Part shown: positions 41,773-52,267 of the stretch, piece by piece
Layout of the letters: each line of letters starts with the position of its first letter
Numbering within the stretch: the stretch's first letter is position 1
NCBI GenBank assembly: GCA_030537135.1
Contig: JAUNOP010000001.1
Span: forward strand, 62,001-126,000
Source of the DNA: Eubacteriales bacterium
Lineage (GTDB): Bacteria; Bacillota; Clostridia; Lachnospirales; Lachnospiraceae
Length of the DNA: 64,000 nt
Reading direction: 5' to 3'
Translations under genes and position numbers: made by a program
The notes under the pieces: generated by a model
What the model was told of the DNA's origin: nothing
Databases searched by the model: none
Seen by the model: only the letters and a program-made list of their open reading frames with translations

Positions 41773-43732
41773 TGTTTTTGTTTTTGCGGGTACTACAGAG
41801 GGCTATGAAATCAGCCGCTTTCTGGCTGAACATGAGATTTTTGTGCAGGCGTTTGTGGCAACAGAATATGGCGCTCATTCCCTGAAGGAATCCAGGTATC
41901 TGAAGGTCTTTGCAGGCAGGCTTACCCAGGAGGAAATGGAAGAGCGCCTTACAAAAGAAAAGCCGCGCATAACAGTGGACGCCACGCATCCTTATGCTGC
42001 TGTTGTGACGGAAAATATTCGCAGAGCCTGCGAGAAAACGCAGGTTCCTTATGTGCGATTGCTCAGAGAGCAGGGGGAGCATCAGGAGAACGCTGTGTAT
42101 GTGGACTCCACAGAGGCTGCGGCCGCTTACCTGTGCCATACAGAGGGAGCCGTTCTGGTGACAACAGGAAGCAAGGAGCTTGCCGCCTTTACCGTGATTC
42201 CAGACTATAAGGAAAGAGTGTTTGCAAGGGTTCTCTCCCTTCCAAAGGTGGCAGCCTCCTGCAGTGAGCTTGGCTTTGAGGGAAAGCATCTTATCTGTAT
42301 GCAGGGACCCTTTACCAGGGAAATGAACGAGGCAATGCTGCGCCAGTACGACTGCCGCTACCTGGTCACAAAGGACACTGGCAAGGCAGGAGGCTTTCAG
42401 GAAAAGATAGAGGCAGCCTTTGCCTGTGGGGCAATTCCTGTGATTATTGGCCGCCCTCTCTGTGAGGAAGGCTTGTCCCTGGAGGAGTGCAGGAGCTTTC
42501 TCCAAGAGGAGCTTGACCTTCCCAAAAAGCAGAAAATTTCTCTGGTTGGGATCGGCATGGGCTCAGAAAAGGGCATGACAATTGAGGCAAGAGAGGTTCT
42601 CTCCAGAGCCCAGGTGATTATCGGAGCCTCCCGCATGATAGAGGCTGCTGCCTTGAAAGGTCAGGAGACCTTTGCAGAATATCGCGCAGAAGCTATCTGC
42701 GATTTTATTTCCAGACACCCGGAATATGAGAGAATTGCAATTGTTCTGTCAGGAGACGTGGGCTTTTACAGCGGGGCCAGAAAGCTTCTCTCCCTTCTTG
42801 GACAGGAGGTGCAGATCGTATGCGGAATTTCGTCTGTGGCATATTTTATGTCCAGAATCGGCCTCTCCTGGGATGACGCCAGGATTGTAAGCGCCCATGG
42901 AAGAGACTGCAATCTGGTGTCCTGGATTTGCCGGGAAAAGAAGGTGTTTTCCATTATGGGAACCAGACATGGCGTTCGTACTCTGGCAGGAAAGCTTGCA
43001 GAGTATGGGATGGGAGATGTGCTTCTCTATGTGGGGGAATGTCTTTCTTATCCAGAGGAAAAAATCTTCTGTGCAAGAGCTGCAGAGCTTACAGAATATG
43101 AAGGAAATCCACTCAGTGTGATATGCGCGGTCAATGAAGCGGCAAGGCCTCTTCCAGGCGCCTTCGCACTCCCGGACGAGGCTTTTGTCAGGGGAAAGGC
43201 GCCCATGACAAAGGAGGAAATCCGCACGATTTCCATTTCAAAGCTGAGGCTTTTGGAGGATTCGGTGTGCTATGATATAGGCGCAGGAACCGGGTCTGTT
43301 GCGATTGAGATGGCCCTTCGCGCACACCAGGGAAGGGTGTATGCGATTGAAAAAAAGGAAGAGGCAGTGAGGCTTCTTTATGAAAATAAAAAGCGCTTTG
43401 CTGTTGACAATCTGTGTATTATAAGCGGGACCGCTCCTGACGCCATGAGAGAGCTGGAGCCTCCTACGCATGCCTTTATCGGCGGCTCTTCAGGAAATCT
43501 CAGAGAGATTATGGAGCTTCTTCTTGAGAAAAATGCAGAGGTTTCCATAGTGATGAACTGTATTACCCTGGAAACTGTTTCAGAGGCGCTCCAGGCTGCA
43601 AAGGAGCTTTCGCTCACAAACACAGAGATTGTACAGATAAGCGCGGCGCATGCAAAAAGCGTGGGCAGATACCATATGATGATGGGGGAAAATCCTATTT
43701 ATATTTTTGCCTGTCACAGGAGCGGCGCATAG
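41765..43732 (+). CDS. cbiJET: CbiJ-CbiE-CbiT triple fusion
   Basis: 655 residues joining three enzymes. Residues 1-250: CbiJ, precorrin-6A reductase (FAGTTEGYEISRFLAE, VDATHPYAAVVTENI, LVTKDTGKAGGFQEKI). Residues about 258-470: CbiE, C5-methyltransferase (LVGIGMGSEKGMTIEA, VLSGDVGFYSGARKLL, SAHGRD). Residues about 475-655: CbiT, C15-methyltransferase/decarboxylase (YDIGAGTGSVAIEMALRA, FIGGSSGNLREIM). No internal stop or frameshift. CbiE-CbiT fusions (CobL) are common; having CbiJ in front as well is less so. Three chemically linked steps thus sit on one chain. Confidence 0.93.
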   Translation: MCSVFVFAGTTEGYEISRFLAEHEIFVQAFVATEYGAHSLKESRYLKVFAGRLTQEEMEERLTKEKPRITVDATHPYAAVVTENIRRACEKTQVPYVRLLREQGEHQENAVYVDSTEAAAAYLCHTEGAVLVTTGSKELAAFTVIPDYKERVFARVLSLPKVAASCSELGFEGKHLICMQGPFTREMNEAMLRQYDCRYLVTKDTGKAGGFQEKIEAAFACGAIPVIIGRPLCEEGLSLEECRSFLQEELDLPKKQKISLVGIGMGSEKGMTIEAREVLSRAQVIIGASRMIEAAALKGQETFAEYRAEAICDFISRHPEYERIAIVLSGDVGFYSGARKLLSLLGQEVQIVCGISSVAYFMSRIGLSWDDARIVSAHGRDCNLVSWICREKKVFSIMGTRHGVRTLAGKLAEYGMGDVLLYVGECLSYPEEKIFCARAAELTEYEGNPLSVICAVNEAARPLPGAFALPDEAFVRGKAPMTKEEIRTISISKLRLLEDSVCYDIGAGTGSVAIEMALRAHQGRVYAIEKKEEAVRLLYENKKRFAVDNLCIISGTAPDAMRELEPPTHAFIGGSSGNLREIMELLLEKNAEVSIVMNCITLETVSEALQAAKELSLTNTEIVQISAAHAKSVGRYHMMMGENPIYIFACHRSGA

Positions 43733-43759
43733 GGAGGAAGATCAGAATCGGAGGAAAAG

Positions 43760-45145
43760 ATGAAAATACCAAGAATTCTTCTTACAGCAGGGGCCAGCGG
43801 CAGTGGAAAAACGCTGATAACCTGCGGAATATTGAAGGCTCTGACAAACCGCGGCCAAAAGAGCGCGTCCTTTAAGTGCGGCCCTGATTATATAGACCCC
43901 ATGTTTCATAGCCGGGTGATAGGAACCAAGTCCAGAAACCTGGACACCTTTTTTACAGGCGAGTCTGTCACCCGTCATCTTCTCATAGAGAACAGCAGGG
44001 ACTGTGACATCGCTGTTATGGAGGGCGTGATGGGCTATTACGACGGGGTGGGAGGAACTACTACCAGAGCAAGCGCCTATGACCTTGCCTGCATTACCAG
44101 AACGCCTGCCATTCTCATTGTAAACAGCAAGGGAATGAGCGTATCTCTTTGCGCTTATGTGAAGGGCTTTCTGGAATATCGGACAGACAGCCAGATAAGA
44201 GGCGTGATTTTTAACCAGATGTCGCCCATGCTCTATCCCAGAATGAAAGGTCTCGTTGAAAAAGAGTGCGGCGTCAGAGTTTTGGGCTATGTACCCAGGG
44301 TGGATGACTGCGTGATAGAGAGCCGCCATTTAGGTCTTGTGCTTCCAGGAGAGATTCCAAAGCTTCGGGAAAAGCTGGACAGGCTTGCCCTGATTCTCGA
44401 AAAATCCCTGGACATGGAGGGAATTCTTGCACTTGCCCAGAGCGCAGAGGAGCTGGAGGAAGAAGACCTTTTGGCGCAGCACCCGGACTTTTCCTTTCGC
44501 CTTGACAGGCCTGTCAGGCTCGCTGTTGCCAGAGATGACGCCTTTTGCTTTATCTATGAGGATAATCTTCGGCTTCTCGAAGAAATGGGAGCGCAGATGG
44601 TTCCATTTTCTCCTGTGCGGGATGCGCATCTGCCAGAGCAGATTCAGGGAGTCCTTTTGTTTGGAGGTTATCCAGAGCTTTACGGCAAGGCTCTTGAGCG
44701 CAATGCCGCGCTCAGGAGGGAGCTTTCAGAGGCCCTGAGAAACGGTCTTCCCTGCATTGCAGAGTGCGGAGGCTTTATGTATCTTCATGAGTTTATGGAG
44801 GATATGGACAAAGAGCTGTGCCAGGGAGTCGGCGTGATTCCTGGCAAGGCCTTTCGCACGCCGCGCCTGCAGCGCTTTGGCTACATTACGCTTCGCCAGA
44901 GGACGAGTGTCTGGGGAGAGGAAACGCTTGGGGAGATTCCTGCCCATGAGTTTCACTACTTTGACTCAGAAAACTGTGGGGAAAGTTTTTTTGCAGAAAA
45001 GCCAGAGAGTGGCAGAGGGTGGCGCTGCATTCATGGGACAGAGAGCCTGTGCGCTGGCTTTCCCCATATACATTATTATGGAAATCCGGCCTTTGCCAGG
45101 GCGTTTCTGCAGAAATGCGCTGCCTATGAAAGAAGGGAGCCTTGA
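43760..45145 (+). CDS. cbiA: Cobyrinate a,c-diamide synthase
   Basis: 461 residues. Glutamine-dependent amidation of the a and c side chains. N-terminal ATPase half with P-loop ILLTAGASGSGKTLITCGI and KCGPDYIDPMFH; C-terminal glutaminase half with the nucleophile in CIAECGGFMYLHEFM and the site GFPHIHYYGNPAFA. CGGAGG precedes the ATG. Followed by a 151-bp gap containing a repeat. Confidence 0.96.
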   Translation: MKIPRILLTAGASGSGKTLITCGILKALTNRGQKSASFKCGPDYIDPMFHSRVIGTKSRNLDTFFTGESVTRHLLIENSRDCDIAVMEGVMGYYDGVGGTTTRASAYDLACITRTPAILIVNSKGMSVSLCAYVKGFLEYRTDSQIRGVIFNQMSPMLYPRMKGLVEKECGVRVLGYVPRVDDCVIESRHLGLVLPGEIPKLREKLDRLALILEKSLDMEGILALAQSAEELEEEDLLAQHPDFSFRLDRPVRLAVARDDAFCFIYEDNLRLLEEMGAQMVPFSPVRDAHLPEQIQGVLLFGGYPELYGKALERNAALRRELSEALRNGLPCIAECGGFMYLHEFMEDMDKELCQGVGVIPGKAFRTPRLQRFGYITLRQRTSVWGEETLGEIPAHEFHYFDSENCGESFFAEKPESGRGWRCIHGTESLCAGFPHIHYYGNPAFARAFLQKCAAYERREP

Positions 45146-45208
45146 CTTAGGGGAAGATCCATGTCTTGGAGAAAGGACGATTGCTTTGCAGGCAGGAGCA
45201 GAATAAGT

Positions 45209-45250
45209 GTTATTGTTCACTGCGTTCACAGCAGCATGCTTTGCAAAGCA
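45209..45250 (+). repeat. GTTACTGTT-family element between cbiA and cbiB
   Basis: GTTATTGTTCACTGCGTTC, then ACAGCAGCATGCTTTGCAAAGCA. Aligns with the left half of the element at 27177. It lies inside the cobalamin operon and would be transcribed. Confidence 0.55.
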
Positions 45251-45296
45251 GTCGCCCGTGAATCGTAAGGAAGAAGTACTTTAGGAGACAAAAGTA

Positions 45297-46283
45297 ATGA
45301 TATTACATGGAATTGTAACAATGATAGCAGGCTATGTCCTGGATTTGGCATTCGGAGACCCTGTATGGCTGTATCATCCGGTCTGTGCCATAGGAAAGCT
45401 GATTTCCTCTCTGGAGAAGCTTCTTCGCCGTCTGTTTCCAAAGACAAAGGGAGGGGAACTGACAGCAGGAGCCTTGGAGGCTTTGCTGGTCTGCGCGGCG
45501 AGCTTCTTTGTGCCGTGGGGGATTCTGCATCTGATAAGACCGCATTGTCAGGCACTGACCTGGCTTCTGGAGATTTTCTGGTGCTATCAGCTCCTTGCCA
45601 CAAGATCTCTGAAAACAGAGAGTATGAGGGTCTATGACAGGCTCAAAAACGGGACTCTGGAAGAAGCAAGATATGCAGTCTCCATGATTGTCGGCCGCGA
45701 CACGCAGGCTCTTAGCGCAGAGGGAGTGACAAAAGCGGCGGTAGAGACCATTGCCGAGAATACCTCGGACGGGATTCTTGCACCCATGTTTTATATGACT
45801 CTGGGTGGAGTGCCGCTTATGTTCCTTTATAAGGGAATCAATACCATGGATTCTATGCTTGGCTACAAAAATGAAAAATACCTGTATTTTGGAAGATGCG
45901 CGGCAAAGCTTGACGATGCAGTGAACTATCTTCCCTCCAGAATTGCGGCGTGGATAATGATTTTTGCCTGCTTTTTTCTGGGAATGGACGCAAAGCGCGC
46001 AAGGAAAATCTATCTTCGGGACAGAAGAAACCATGCAAGTCCTAATTCAGCGCAGACAGAGGCAGTGATGGCGGGTGCTCTTGGCGTGCAGCTTGCCGGA
46101 AATGCTTTTTATTTTGGAAAATTATATGAGAAGCCTACCATAGGAGACCCCTTGAGACCTGTGGAAGCAGAGGACATTCCAAGAGCGAACAGGCTCTTGT
46201 ATGCTTCCTCTTTTGTGGCTCTGTGGATCTTTTTGCTTGTGAGAAGTCTGCTATGGTTTGCACTGTATGGAATGATTTTGTGA
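45297..46283 (+). CDS. cbiB: Adenosylcobinamide-phosphate synthase
   Basis: 328 residues, integral membrane protein with several hydrophobic segments. Joins aminopropanol (phosphate) to adenosylcobyric acid. Family segments: YVLDLAFGDPVWLYHPVCAI, SMIVGRDTQALSAEGVTKAA, ETIAENTSDGILAPMFY and RDRRNHASPNSAQTEAVMAG. TTAGGAGA precedes the ATG. Confidence 0.95.
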   Translation: MILHGIVTMIAGYVLDLAFGDPVWLYHPVCAIGKLISSLEKLLRRLFPKTKGGELTAGALEALLVCAASFFVPWGILHLIRPHCQALTWLLEIFWCYQLLATRSLKTESMRVYDRLKNGTLEEARYAVSMIVGRDTQALSAEGVTKAAVETIAENTSDGILAPMFYMTLGGVPLMFLYKGINTMDSMLGYKNEKYLYFGRCAAKLDDAVNYLPSRIAAWIMIFACFFLGMDAKRARKIYLRDRRNHASPNSAQTEAVMAGALGVQLAGNAFYFGKLYEKPTIGDPLRPVEAEDIPRANRLLYASSFVALWIFLLVRSLLWFALYGMIL

Positions 46284-46333
46284 AAAAGAGAAGAAAGGTA
46301 AAATACGTTACGATTCAAAGCGGTGGGAAATGA

Positions 46334-46370
46334 GGAATTTCTGTGCGTCGCATGGCAGGTGAACAGTAAC
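46334..46370 (-). repeat. GTTACTGTT-family fragment between cbiB and cobD
   Basis: GGAATTTCTGTGCGTCGC joined to GGCAGGTGAACAGTAAC. Matches the reverse complement of the element at 27177-27254, shortened in the middle. Confidence 0.5.
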
Positions 46371-46392
46371 CAAAATACAGGAGGAGTTCTTT

Positions 46393-47466
46393 ATGAAAAG
46401 ACATATACATGGAGGGGATATTTATCAAAATCAGAGCTGTCTTGATTTCTCGGCAAACTGCAATCCCCTGGGAATTCCAGAAGCAGTCGTGAAGGCGGCT
46501 GCAAAGAGTCTTAATCAGGCTGCCAATTATCCACAGGTGGGAAGTCCTCTCTTAAAGGAGGCGATTGCCGGGTATGAGGGTCTTTCTTCAGACATGGTGG
46601 TCTGCGGAAACGGGGCGGCAGAGCTGATTTATACACTGTGTCGGGCAGTAAAGCCTGGGAGAGCATTGCTTACAGCTCCCACCTTTGCGGAATATGAGGC
46701 AGCTCTTTGCAGTGTGGACTGCCAGATTTTCTGGTACCAGATGGGGGAGAGCTTTGAAATCCAGGAGGATTTTGCAGAGCTTCTGACAGAGAACATAGAC
46801 ATTGTATTTTTGTGCAATCCAAATAATCCGACCGGAAAGCTGGTAGATGGGGAGCTTTTGAAGAGGCTTTTAAAAGCCTGCGCACAGAAGAGCATATATC
46901 TTGTAGTGGATGAATGCTTTATGGATTTCGTGGAAAACGGAGAGACCTATTCCCTGAAGCCATATTTGCGGGATTATCCGCAGCTTTTTCTTCTAAAGGC
47001 ATTTACCAAGCGATATGCCATGGCGGGCATAAGGCTGGGCTATGGGCTTTCGGGAAATCAGGAGCTGCTCCAGAGGATGGAGAGCTGCGTGCAGCCCTGG
47101 AATATTTCTGTTATGGCAGAGGCGGCAGGGCTTGCCGCTCTCAAGGAGACAGAATATGTCAGAAGGGGAGTGGAGCTGGTACAGAGCCAGAGAGAGCTTC
47201 TGAAGCAGAAAATGAGGGATTTGGGGCTTGGCGTGCAGGATTCCAGAGCCAATTATATCTTTTTCTCAGGACCAGAGAAGCTGTGGGAGGAGTGCAGAAG
47301 GCATGGAATATTGATACGCGACTGCAGCAATTATACAGGGCTTGATAAAGGCTGGTACAGAGTGGCTGTGCGTATGCCGGAGGAAAATGAGAGGCTTGTG
47401 CAGGCACTTGCGCAAATCCTCACAGACGATGAAAACGCCGGAACAGGAAAAGAAAAGGAGAAGTAA
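46393..47466 (+). CDS. cobD: Threonine-phosphate decarboxylase / histidinol-phosphate aminotransferase-like
   Basis: 357 residues, PLP fold type I. Family signature [20 protein letters not shown] at the N-terminus, [14 protein letters not shown], and the PLP lysine in [20 protein letters not shown]. CobD makes aminopropanol phosphate from threonine phosphate for the nucleotide loop. Its place between cbiB and cbiP supports CobD over a histidine-pathway role. CAGGAG precedes the ATG; the stop is one base from the cbiP start codon. Confidence 0.93.
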   Translation: MKRHIHGGDIYQNQSCLDFSANCNPLGIPEAVVKAAAKSLNQAANYPQVGSPLLKEAIAGYEGLSSDMVVCGNGAAELIYTLCRAVKPGRALLTAPTFAEYEAALCSVDCQIFWYQMGESFEIQEDFAELLTENIDIVFLCNPNNPTGKLVDGELLKRLLKACAQKSIYLVVDECFMDFVENGETYSLKPYLRDYPQLFLLKAFTKRYAMAGIRLGYGLSGNQELLQRMESCVQPWNISVMAEAAGLAALKETEYVRRGVELVQSQRELLKQKMRDLGLGVQDSRANYIFFSGPEKLWEECRRHGILIRDCSNYTGLDKGWYRVAVRMPEENERLVQALAQILTDDENAGTGKEKEK

Positions 47467-47467
47467 T

Positions 47468-48991
47468 ATGGCAAAGGCGATTATGGTACAGGGAACCATG
47501 TCAAATGCAGGAAAAAGCCTTCTGGCAGCAGGGCTTTGCCGCATCTTCAGGCAGGATGGGTATCGGGTGGCACCCTTTAAATCCCAGAACATGGCTTTAA
47601 ATTCCTTTATCACAAGGGAAGGCCTGGAGATGGGAAGGGCGCAGGTGATGCAGGCAGAGGCAGCGGGCGTCGAGCCGTCGGTTCTTATGAATCCAATATT
47701 GTTAAAGCCCACCAATGACACAGGAAGTCAGGTAATTGTAAATGGGGAGGTCCTTGGAAATATGAGTGCCAGGGACTATTTTGCATACAAAAAAAAGCTG
47801 CTTCCTGATATCAAGAGGGCTTATGATACTCTTGCAGCAGAAAATGATATCATTGTGATTGAAGGAGCCGGAAGCCCTGCTGAGATTAACCTTAAGAAAG
47901 ACGATGTGGTGAATATGGGCATGGCAAAGCTGGCAAAGGCGCCGGTTCTTCTTGTCGGGGATATTGACAGGGGAGGCGTATTTGCGCAGCTTATCGGCAC
48001 AGTGATGCTCCTTGAGGAGGAGGAAAGGAGCATGATAAAGGGATTGGTTATCAATAAATTCCGGGGAGACAAGACCATCCTGGATCCGGGAATTGTCATG
48101 CTTGAGGAGAAAAGCGGCATTCCTGTGGTGGGAGTCGCCCCCTATATGCAGATACAGGTAGAGGATGAGGACAGTCTGACAGAGAGATTTGAGGGGAGCG
48201 GCTCTGTGGAGGCAATCGATCTGGCAGTGATACGGCTTCCCAGAATTTCTAATTTTACGGATTTTAATCCTCTGGAGAGCATTTCAGGGGTTTCCCTGCG
48301 CTATGTAAAGAGTGTAAGAGAGCTTAAAAATCCAGACCTGATTCTTCTCCCAGGAACCAAAAATACGATGGAGGATTTGCTGTGGATGCGCCAGAGCGGA
48401 CTGGAGGCAGCGATTCTGAAGGCAGCGTCCAGGGGAGTTTTGATTTTTGGAATCTGCGGCGGCTATCAGATGCTTGGAGACAGTCTTTCTGACCCTTATG
48501 GCGTGGAAGCTGGAGGAAAAATCGCAGGCATGGGACTCTTGCCAATGGATACGATATTTACAAAAGAAAAGACAAGGACAAGAGTAGAGGGCGTCTTTTC
48601 AGAGCAGGAGGGTGAATGGAGAGAGCTTGGAGGAACCGCCTTTGAGGGCTATGAAATTCATATGGGAGAGAGCGTGTCAAGGCAGGGAGCGCTTGCAGGG
48701 GCAGAGCTTACGAACGCCCTGGATAAAAGTAAAAAGGCAGACGGAGCACACTATAAAAATGTATATGGAACTTATGTACATGGGGTTTTTGACAGAGAAG
48801 AGAGCGCAAAGGCTCTTATCCGGGTAATCGGCAAAAAAAAGGGAATCGATGTGGAGACCATGACAGGAGTGGATTTTCAGGCCTTTAAGGAGACACAGTA
48901 TGACCTTTTGGCAGACACGCTCAGAAAGCATCTGGATATGAAACGAATTTATGAGATATTGGAGCAGGGAATCAAGGAGGAGAGAGAATGA
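47468..48991 (+). CDS. cbiP: Cobyric acid synthase
   Basis: 507 residues. Amidates the b, d, e and g side chains with glutamine and ATP. N-terminus [20 protein letters not shown] (P-loop), then [13 protein letters not shown] and [16 protein letters not shown]-terminal glutaminase nucleophile in [13 protein letters not shown]. Start at 47468 behind AAAAGGAGAAG; an upstream in-frame ATG lies inside cobD. Overlaps cbiC by four bases. Confidence 0.96.
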   Translation: MAKAIMVQGTMSNAGKSLLAAGLCRIFRQDGYRVAPFKSQNMALNSFITREGLEMGRAQVMQAEAAGVEPSVLMNPILLKPTNDTGSQVIVNGEVLGNMSARDYFAYKKKLLPDIKRAYDTLAAENDIIVIEGAGSPAEINLKKDDVVNMGMAKLAKAPVLLVGDIDRGGVFAQLIGTVMLLEEEERSMIKGLVINKFRGDKTILDPGIVMLEEKSGIPVVGVAPYMQIQVEDEDSLTERFEGSGSVEAIDLAVIRLPRISNFTDFNPLESISGVSLRYVKSVRELKNPDLILLPGTKNTMEDLLWMRQSGLEAAILKAASRGVLIFGICGGYQMLGDSLSDPYGVEAGGKIAGMGLLPMDTIFTKEKTRTRVEGVFSEQEGEWRELGGTAFEGYEIHMGESVSRQGALAGAELTNALDKSKKADGAHYKNVYGTYVHGVFDREESAKALIRVIGKKKGIDVETMTGVDFQAFKETQYDLLADTLRKHLDMKRIYEILEQGIKEERE

Positions 48992-49629
48992 AGGTAGAAC
49001 TGGAAAATGTAAAGCCCATGGATATTGAAAAGAGGAGCTTTGCAATGATCACAGAGGAGCTGGGAGATACCCCGCTCATACCAGGAACCGAGCTGATTGT
49101 AAAGAGATGTATTCACACAAGCGCAGATTTTGACTATGCAGAGAATCTGTGCTTTTCCAGGGGAGCAGTAGAAAAGGCGCTAAGAGCCATACAGGAGGGA
49201 GCCTGCATTGTCACGGACACTCAGATGGCAAAGTCCGGGATTAATAAAAAGGCGCTTGCCCGCTATGGGGGAGAGGTCTTCTGCTTTATGTCTGACGAGG
49301 ATGTAGCCTCCCTTGCGCGCCAAAACGGGACAACAAGGGCAACGGCAAGCATGGATAAGGCGGCTTCTCTGAATAAAAAGCTCATATTTGCCATTGGAAA
49401 CGCTCCTACAGCTCTGGTACGTCTGTATGAGCTGATAGAGGAGGGAAGACTCCAGCCGGAGCTTGTTATCGGGGTTCCTGTGGGCTTTGTCAATGTGGTT
49501 CAGTCAAAGGAGCTGATTATGGAGACAGACGTCCCTTATATCGTGGCAAGGGGAAGAAAGGGCGGAAGCAATATTGCGGCCTGTATTGTGAACGCACTTT
49601 TGTACATGATTGATAATCGACGGGATTAA
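48988..49629 (+). CDS. cbiC: Precorrin-8X / cobalt-precorrin-8 methylmutase
   Basis: 213 residues. Moves the methyl group from C11 to C12, giving cobyrinic acid. The catalytic His43 is in [13 protein letters not shown], and the C-terminal [14 protein letters not shown] is typical. AAGGAGGAGAG precedes the ATGA overlap with cbiP. Last recognisable gene of the cobalamin operon; no clear terminator follows. Confidence 0.96.
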   Translation: MKVELENVKPMDIEKRSFAMITEELGDTPLIPGTELIVKRCIHTSADFDYAENLCFSRGAVEKALRAIQEGACIVTDTQMAKSGINKKALARYGGEVFCFMSDEDVASLARQNGTTRATASMDKAASLNKKLIFAIGNAPTALVRLYELIEEGRLQPELVIGVPVGFVNVVQSKELIMETDVPYIVARGRKGGSNIAACIVNALLYMIDNRRD

Positions 49630-49767
49630 TGACAGGATTGAAAAACTTCTTTAGTGAAAATGGCAAAGGAATGTAAAAAAAATAAAAAATATTTGTTAAA
49701 ATACTACCATTTTTTTTAAACATGAGTTATAATAAAGGCGTATTTTAATAAATTAGGGGGAAACATC

Positions 49768-50973
49768 ATGGCAAAAGAAATGATTGCAATGCTTCTTGCC
49801 GGCGGTCAGGGCTCACGTCTGTATGCCTTAACCGAGAAACTGGCAAAACCGGCAGTTCCTTTTGGCGGAAAATACCGTATTATCGATTTTCCACTGTCGA
49901 ACTGTGTAAATTCTGGAATTGATACAGTGGGTATTCTTACCCAGTATCAGCCGCTGGTGCTGAATGAATACATAGGAAACGGACAGCCCTGGGATTTAGA
50001 TCGCTTGTATGGAGGTGTTCATGTTCTGCCGCCTTATCAGAAAGCATCAGGGTCTGATTGGTATAAAGGAACTGCAAATGCAATTTATCAGAACCTTTCC
50101 TTTATTGAGAGATATAATCCTCAGTATGTTATCATTCTTTCCGGCGACCAGATTTGCAAGCAGGATTACAGTGATTTCCTGAAATTCCATAAGGAAAAGA
50201 ATGCAGAATTCAGCGTGGCTGTTATGGAAGTTCCGTGGGACGAGGCTTCTCGCTTCGGTCTGATGGTAGCGGATGAGAACGATAAGATTACCGAGTTCCA
50301 GGAGAAGCCGAAGAATCCGAAATCCAATCTGGCTTCCATGGGAATCTATATCTTCAACTGGGATATCTTAAAGAAGTATCTGATTGAGGACGAGGAGAAT
50401 CCGGAATCTGAAAATGACTTTGGAAACAACATTATTCCAAATCTGCTTCGCGATGAGCGCAGAATGTATGCTTATCACTTTAACGGATACTGGAAGGATG
50501 TAGGAACTATTTCTTCCCTGTGGGAAGCAAATATGGAGGTTCTTGATCCGGAACACAGCGGCATTAACCTGTTTGACAATGACTGGAAAATCTACAGCAG
50601 GAACAGCGGTATGACCGGACACAAGATCGGCCAGAATGCAGTTGTAGAAAATTCTATGATTACAGACGGCTGTCGTATTGAGGGAAATGTAAAGCACTCC
50701 ATTCTTTTCTCAGGCGTACAGGTGGAACCAGGCGCAGAGGTAGAGGATGCTGTAGTTATGGGCGGAACCGTAATCAAGGCTGGCGCAGTTGTAAAGCACT
50801 GCATTATTGCTGAGAATGTGGTCATCGGTGAGAACGCAGTTGTCGGAGCTATGCCTACAGAGGATGAGAAGGGCGTGGCAACTATAGGCTCTGGCGTTTA
50901 TATCGGTGAGAATGCCAAAATCGGACCAAATGCAATGGTAAATAAAAATGTAAAAGGCGGTGAAGAACAATGA
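49768..50973 (+). CDS. glgC: Glucose-1-phosphate adenylyltransferase, catalytic subunit
   Basis: 401 residues. Makes ADP-glucose for glycogen. N-terminal motif [20 protein letters not shown] with the conserved arginine and lysine, then [20 protein letters not shown]-terminal left-handed helix of repeats ([20 protein letters not shown]). A TATAAT is at 49728-49733 without a clear -35 box. Overlaps glgD by four bases, giving a GlgC-GlgD pair typical of Firmicutes. Confidence 0.96.
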   Translation: MAKEMIAMLLAGGQGSRLYALTEKLAKPAVPFGGKYRIIDFPLSNCVNSGIDTVGILTQYQPLVLNEYIGNGQPWDLDRLYGGVHVLPPYQKASGSDWYKGTANAIYQNLSFIERYNPQYVIILSGDQICKQDYSDFLKFHKEKNAEFSVAVMEVPWDEASRFGLMVADENDKITEFQEKPKNPKSNLASMGIYIFNWDILKKYLIEDEENPESENDFGNNIIPNLLRDERRMYAYHFNGYWKDVGTISSLWEANMEVLDPEHSGINLFDNDWKIYSRNSGMTGHKIGQNAVVENSMITDGCRIEGNVKHSILFSGVQVEPGAEVEDAVVMGGTVIKAGAVVKHCIIAENVVIGENAVVGAMPTEDEKGVATIGSGVYIGENAKIGPNAMVNKNVKGGEEQ

Positions 50974-52109
50974 TTAATTCCAACATCGATGCACTGGGCG
51001 TCATCTTTCCAAACAGTTATGATACACTTGTTCCGGAACTGGTCACTGAGCGCTTGATGGGTTCTATTCCTTTTGCAAGCCGTTATCGTTTGATTGATTT
51101 TGTTTTGTCCAGTATGGTAAACTGCGGAATTGACAACATTTCCGTTGTTGTACGCAAAAACTATCACTCTCTCCTGGATCATCTTGGCTCAGGACGTGAA
51201 TGGGATCTTACCCGCAAGAACGGCGGTCTGAATATTGTGCCTCCGTTTGCTGAGAATGTGGTTAAGATTTATAATGGCCGTGTGGAGGCTCTGGCTAATA
51301 TCCTGGCTTTCCTGAGAGGCCAGAAGGAAAAATATGTAGTAATGTCTGATGCAAATATTGCCATGAACTTTGATTTTGGCGATATGATTCAAAAGCATAT
51401 CAAGAGCGGCGCAGACGTAACCATCGCCTATACAGAGGAGGTTCTTCCTGAGGGAGCGATTGCGTCCCAGAATTACAGTGAGAATCTGTATTATACGCTT
51501 GACATTGAGGACGGCTTTGTAAAAGAAATCAATGTATGCTCCAAGGAGACAGGCATCCAGAATTTCTCCATGAATATTTATGTGATGGAAAGAGAATTCC
51601 TGATTCAGGAGATTACAAAGGCTACTGTGCGCGGACATGTTCATTTTGACCTGGATGTTCTGATTCCTCAGATGGACAAGCTGAAAATCGCTGCTTATAA
51701 GCAGGAGGGTTATGTTGCGCGTATCAGCGACATGAAAGCATATTTTGATGAGAACATGAAGCTTCTGAATAATGATAATCTGGACGCTCTCTTCTCTAAC
51801 CCTGTTTACACCAAGATTCGCGACGACAACCCGACCAGATATATTCAGGGCGCAAAGGTCAAGAATGTAATGGCAGCAGACGGCTGCATCATTGAAGGCG
51901 AGGTAGAGAACAGCGTTCTCTTCAGAGGCGTAAAGATTGGCAAGGGCGCAAAGGTGAAGAACTGCGTTCTTATGCAGGACACTGTGATTGAGGATAATGC
52001 CAGCGTTGAGTATGTGATTTCTGATAAGAAGGTCCATGTCACAGAGGGCAAGAAGCTTAAGGGAACAGATACCTTCCCGGTATTTATTGCAAAGCGTCAG
52101 ACCGTGTAA
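50970..52109 (+). CDS. glgD: GlgD, regulatory subunit of ADP-glucose synthase
   Basis: 379 residues, homologous to GlgC but lacking the glycine-rich GGxGxR nucleotide loop at the start (it reads [18 protein letters not shown] instead), so it is probably non-catalytic. It keeps the sugar-nucleotide fold ([20 protein letters not shown]) and the C-terminal beta-helix. In Firmicutes GlgD pairs with GlgC and raises its activity. Confidence 0.94.
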   Translation: MINSNIDALGVIFPNSYDTLVPELVTERLMGSIPFASRYRLIDFVLSSMVNCGIDNISVVVRKNYHSLLDHLGSGREWDLTRKNGGLNIVPPFAENVVKIYNGRVEALANILAFLRGQKEKYVVMSDANIAMNFDFGDMIQKHIKSGADVTIAYTEEVLPEGAIASQNYSENLYYTLDIEDGFVKEINVCSKETGIQNFSMNIYVMEREFLIQEITKATVRGHVHFDLDVLIPQMDKLKIAAYKQEGYVARISDMKAYFDENMKLLNNDNLDALFSNPVYTKIRDDNPTRYIQGAKVKNVMAADGCIIEGEVENSVLFRGVKIGKGAKVKNCVLMQDTVIEDNASVEYVISDKKVHVTEGKKLKGTDTFPVFIAKRQTV

Positions 52110-52172
52110 TTCTCAGGATAAGAGAATCAGAGAGCAGAAGGCTTTCTGTGAAAAATAGGTGATTGCGGCGAA

Positions 52173-52198
52173 GCAGACAGCGCCAGAGAAGCTGTCTG
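52173..52198. other. Hairpin after glgD
   Basis: CAGACAGC and GCTGTCTG pair around GCCAGAGAA. No T-run follows, so it may protect the 3' end rather than terminate. Confidence 0.45.
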
Positions 52199-52213
52199 TG
52201 TGCGTGGTAATAC

Positions 52214-52258
52214 AAAAAGGCATTCCATAAACAAAGAATCTGTTCATGGGATGCCTTT
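52214..52258. terminator. Bidirectional terminator between glgD and the MocR gene
   Basis: AAGGCATTCCAT and ATGGGATGCCTT pair around a 17-base loop. The A-run on its left becomes a T-run on the minus strand. Confidence 0.75.
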
Positions 52259-52267
52259 CCTACGTGT

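Noticed and set aside
51189-52037. 282-codon minus-strand frame inside glgD
   Set aside because: Antisense to glgD, no ribosome binding site and no recognisable protein.
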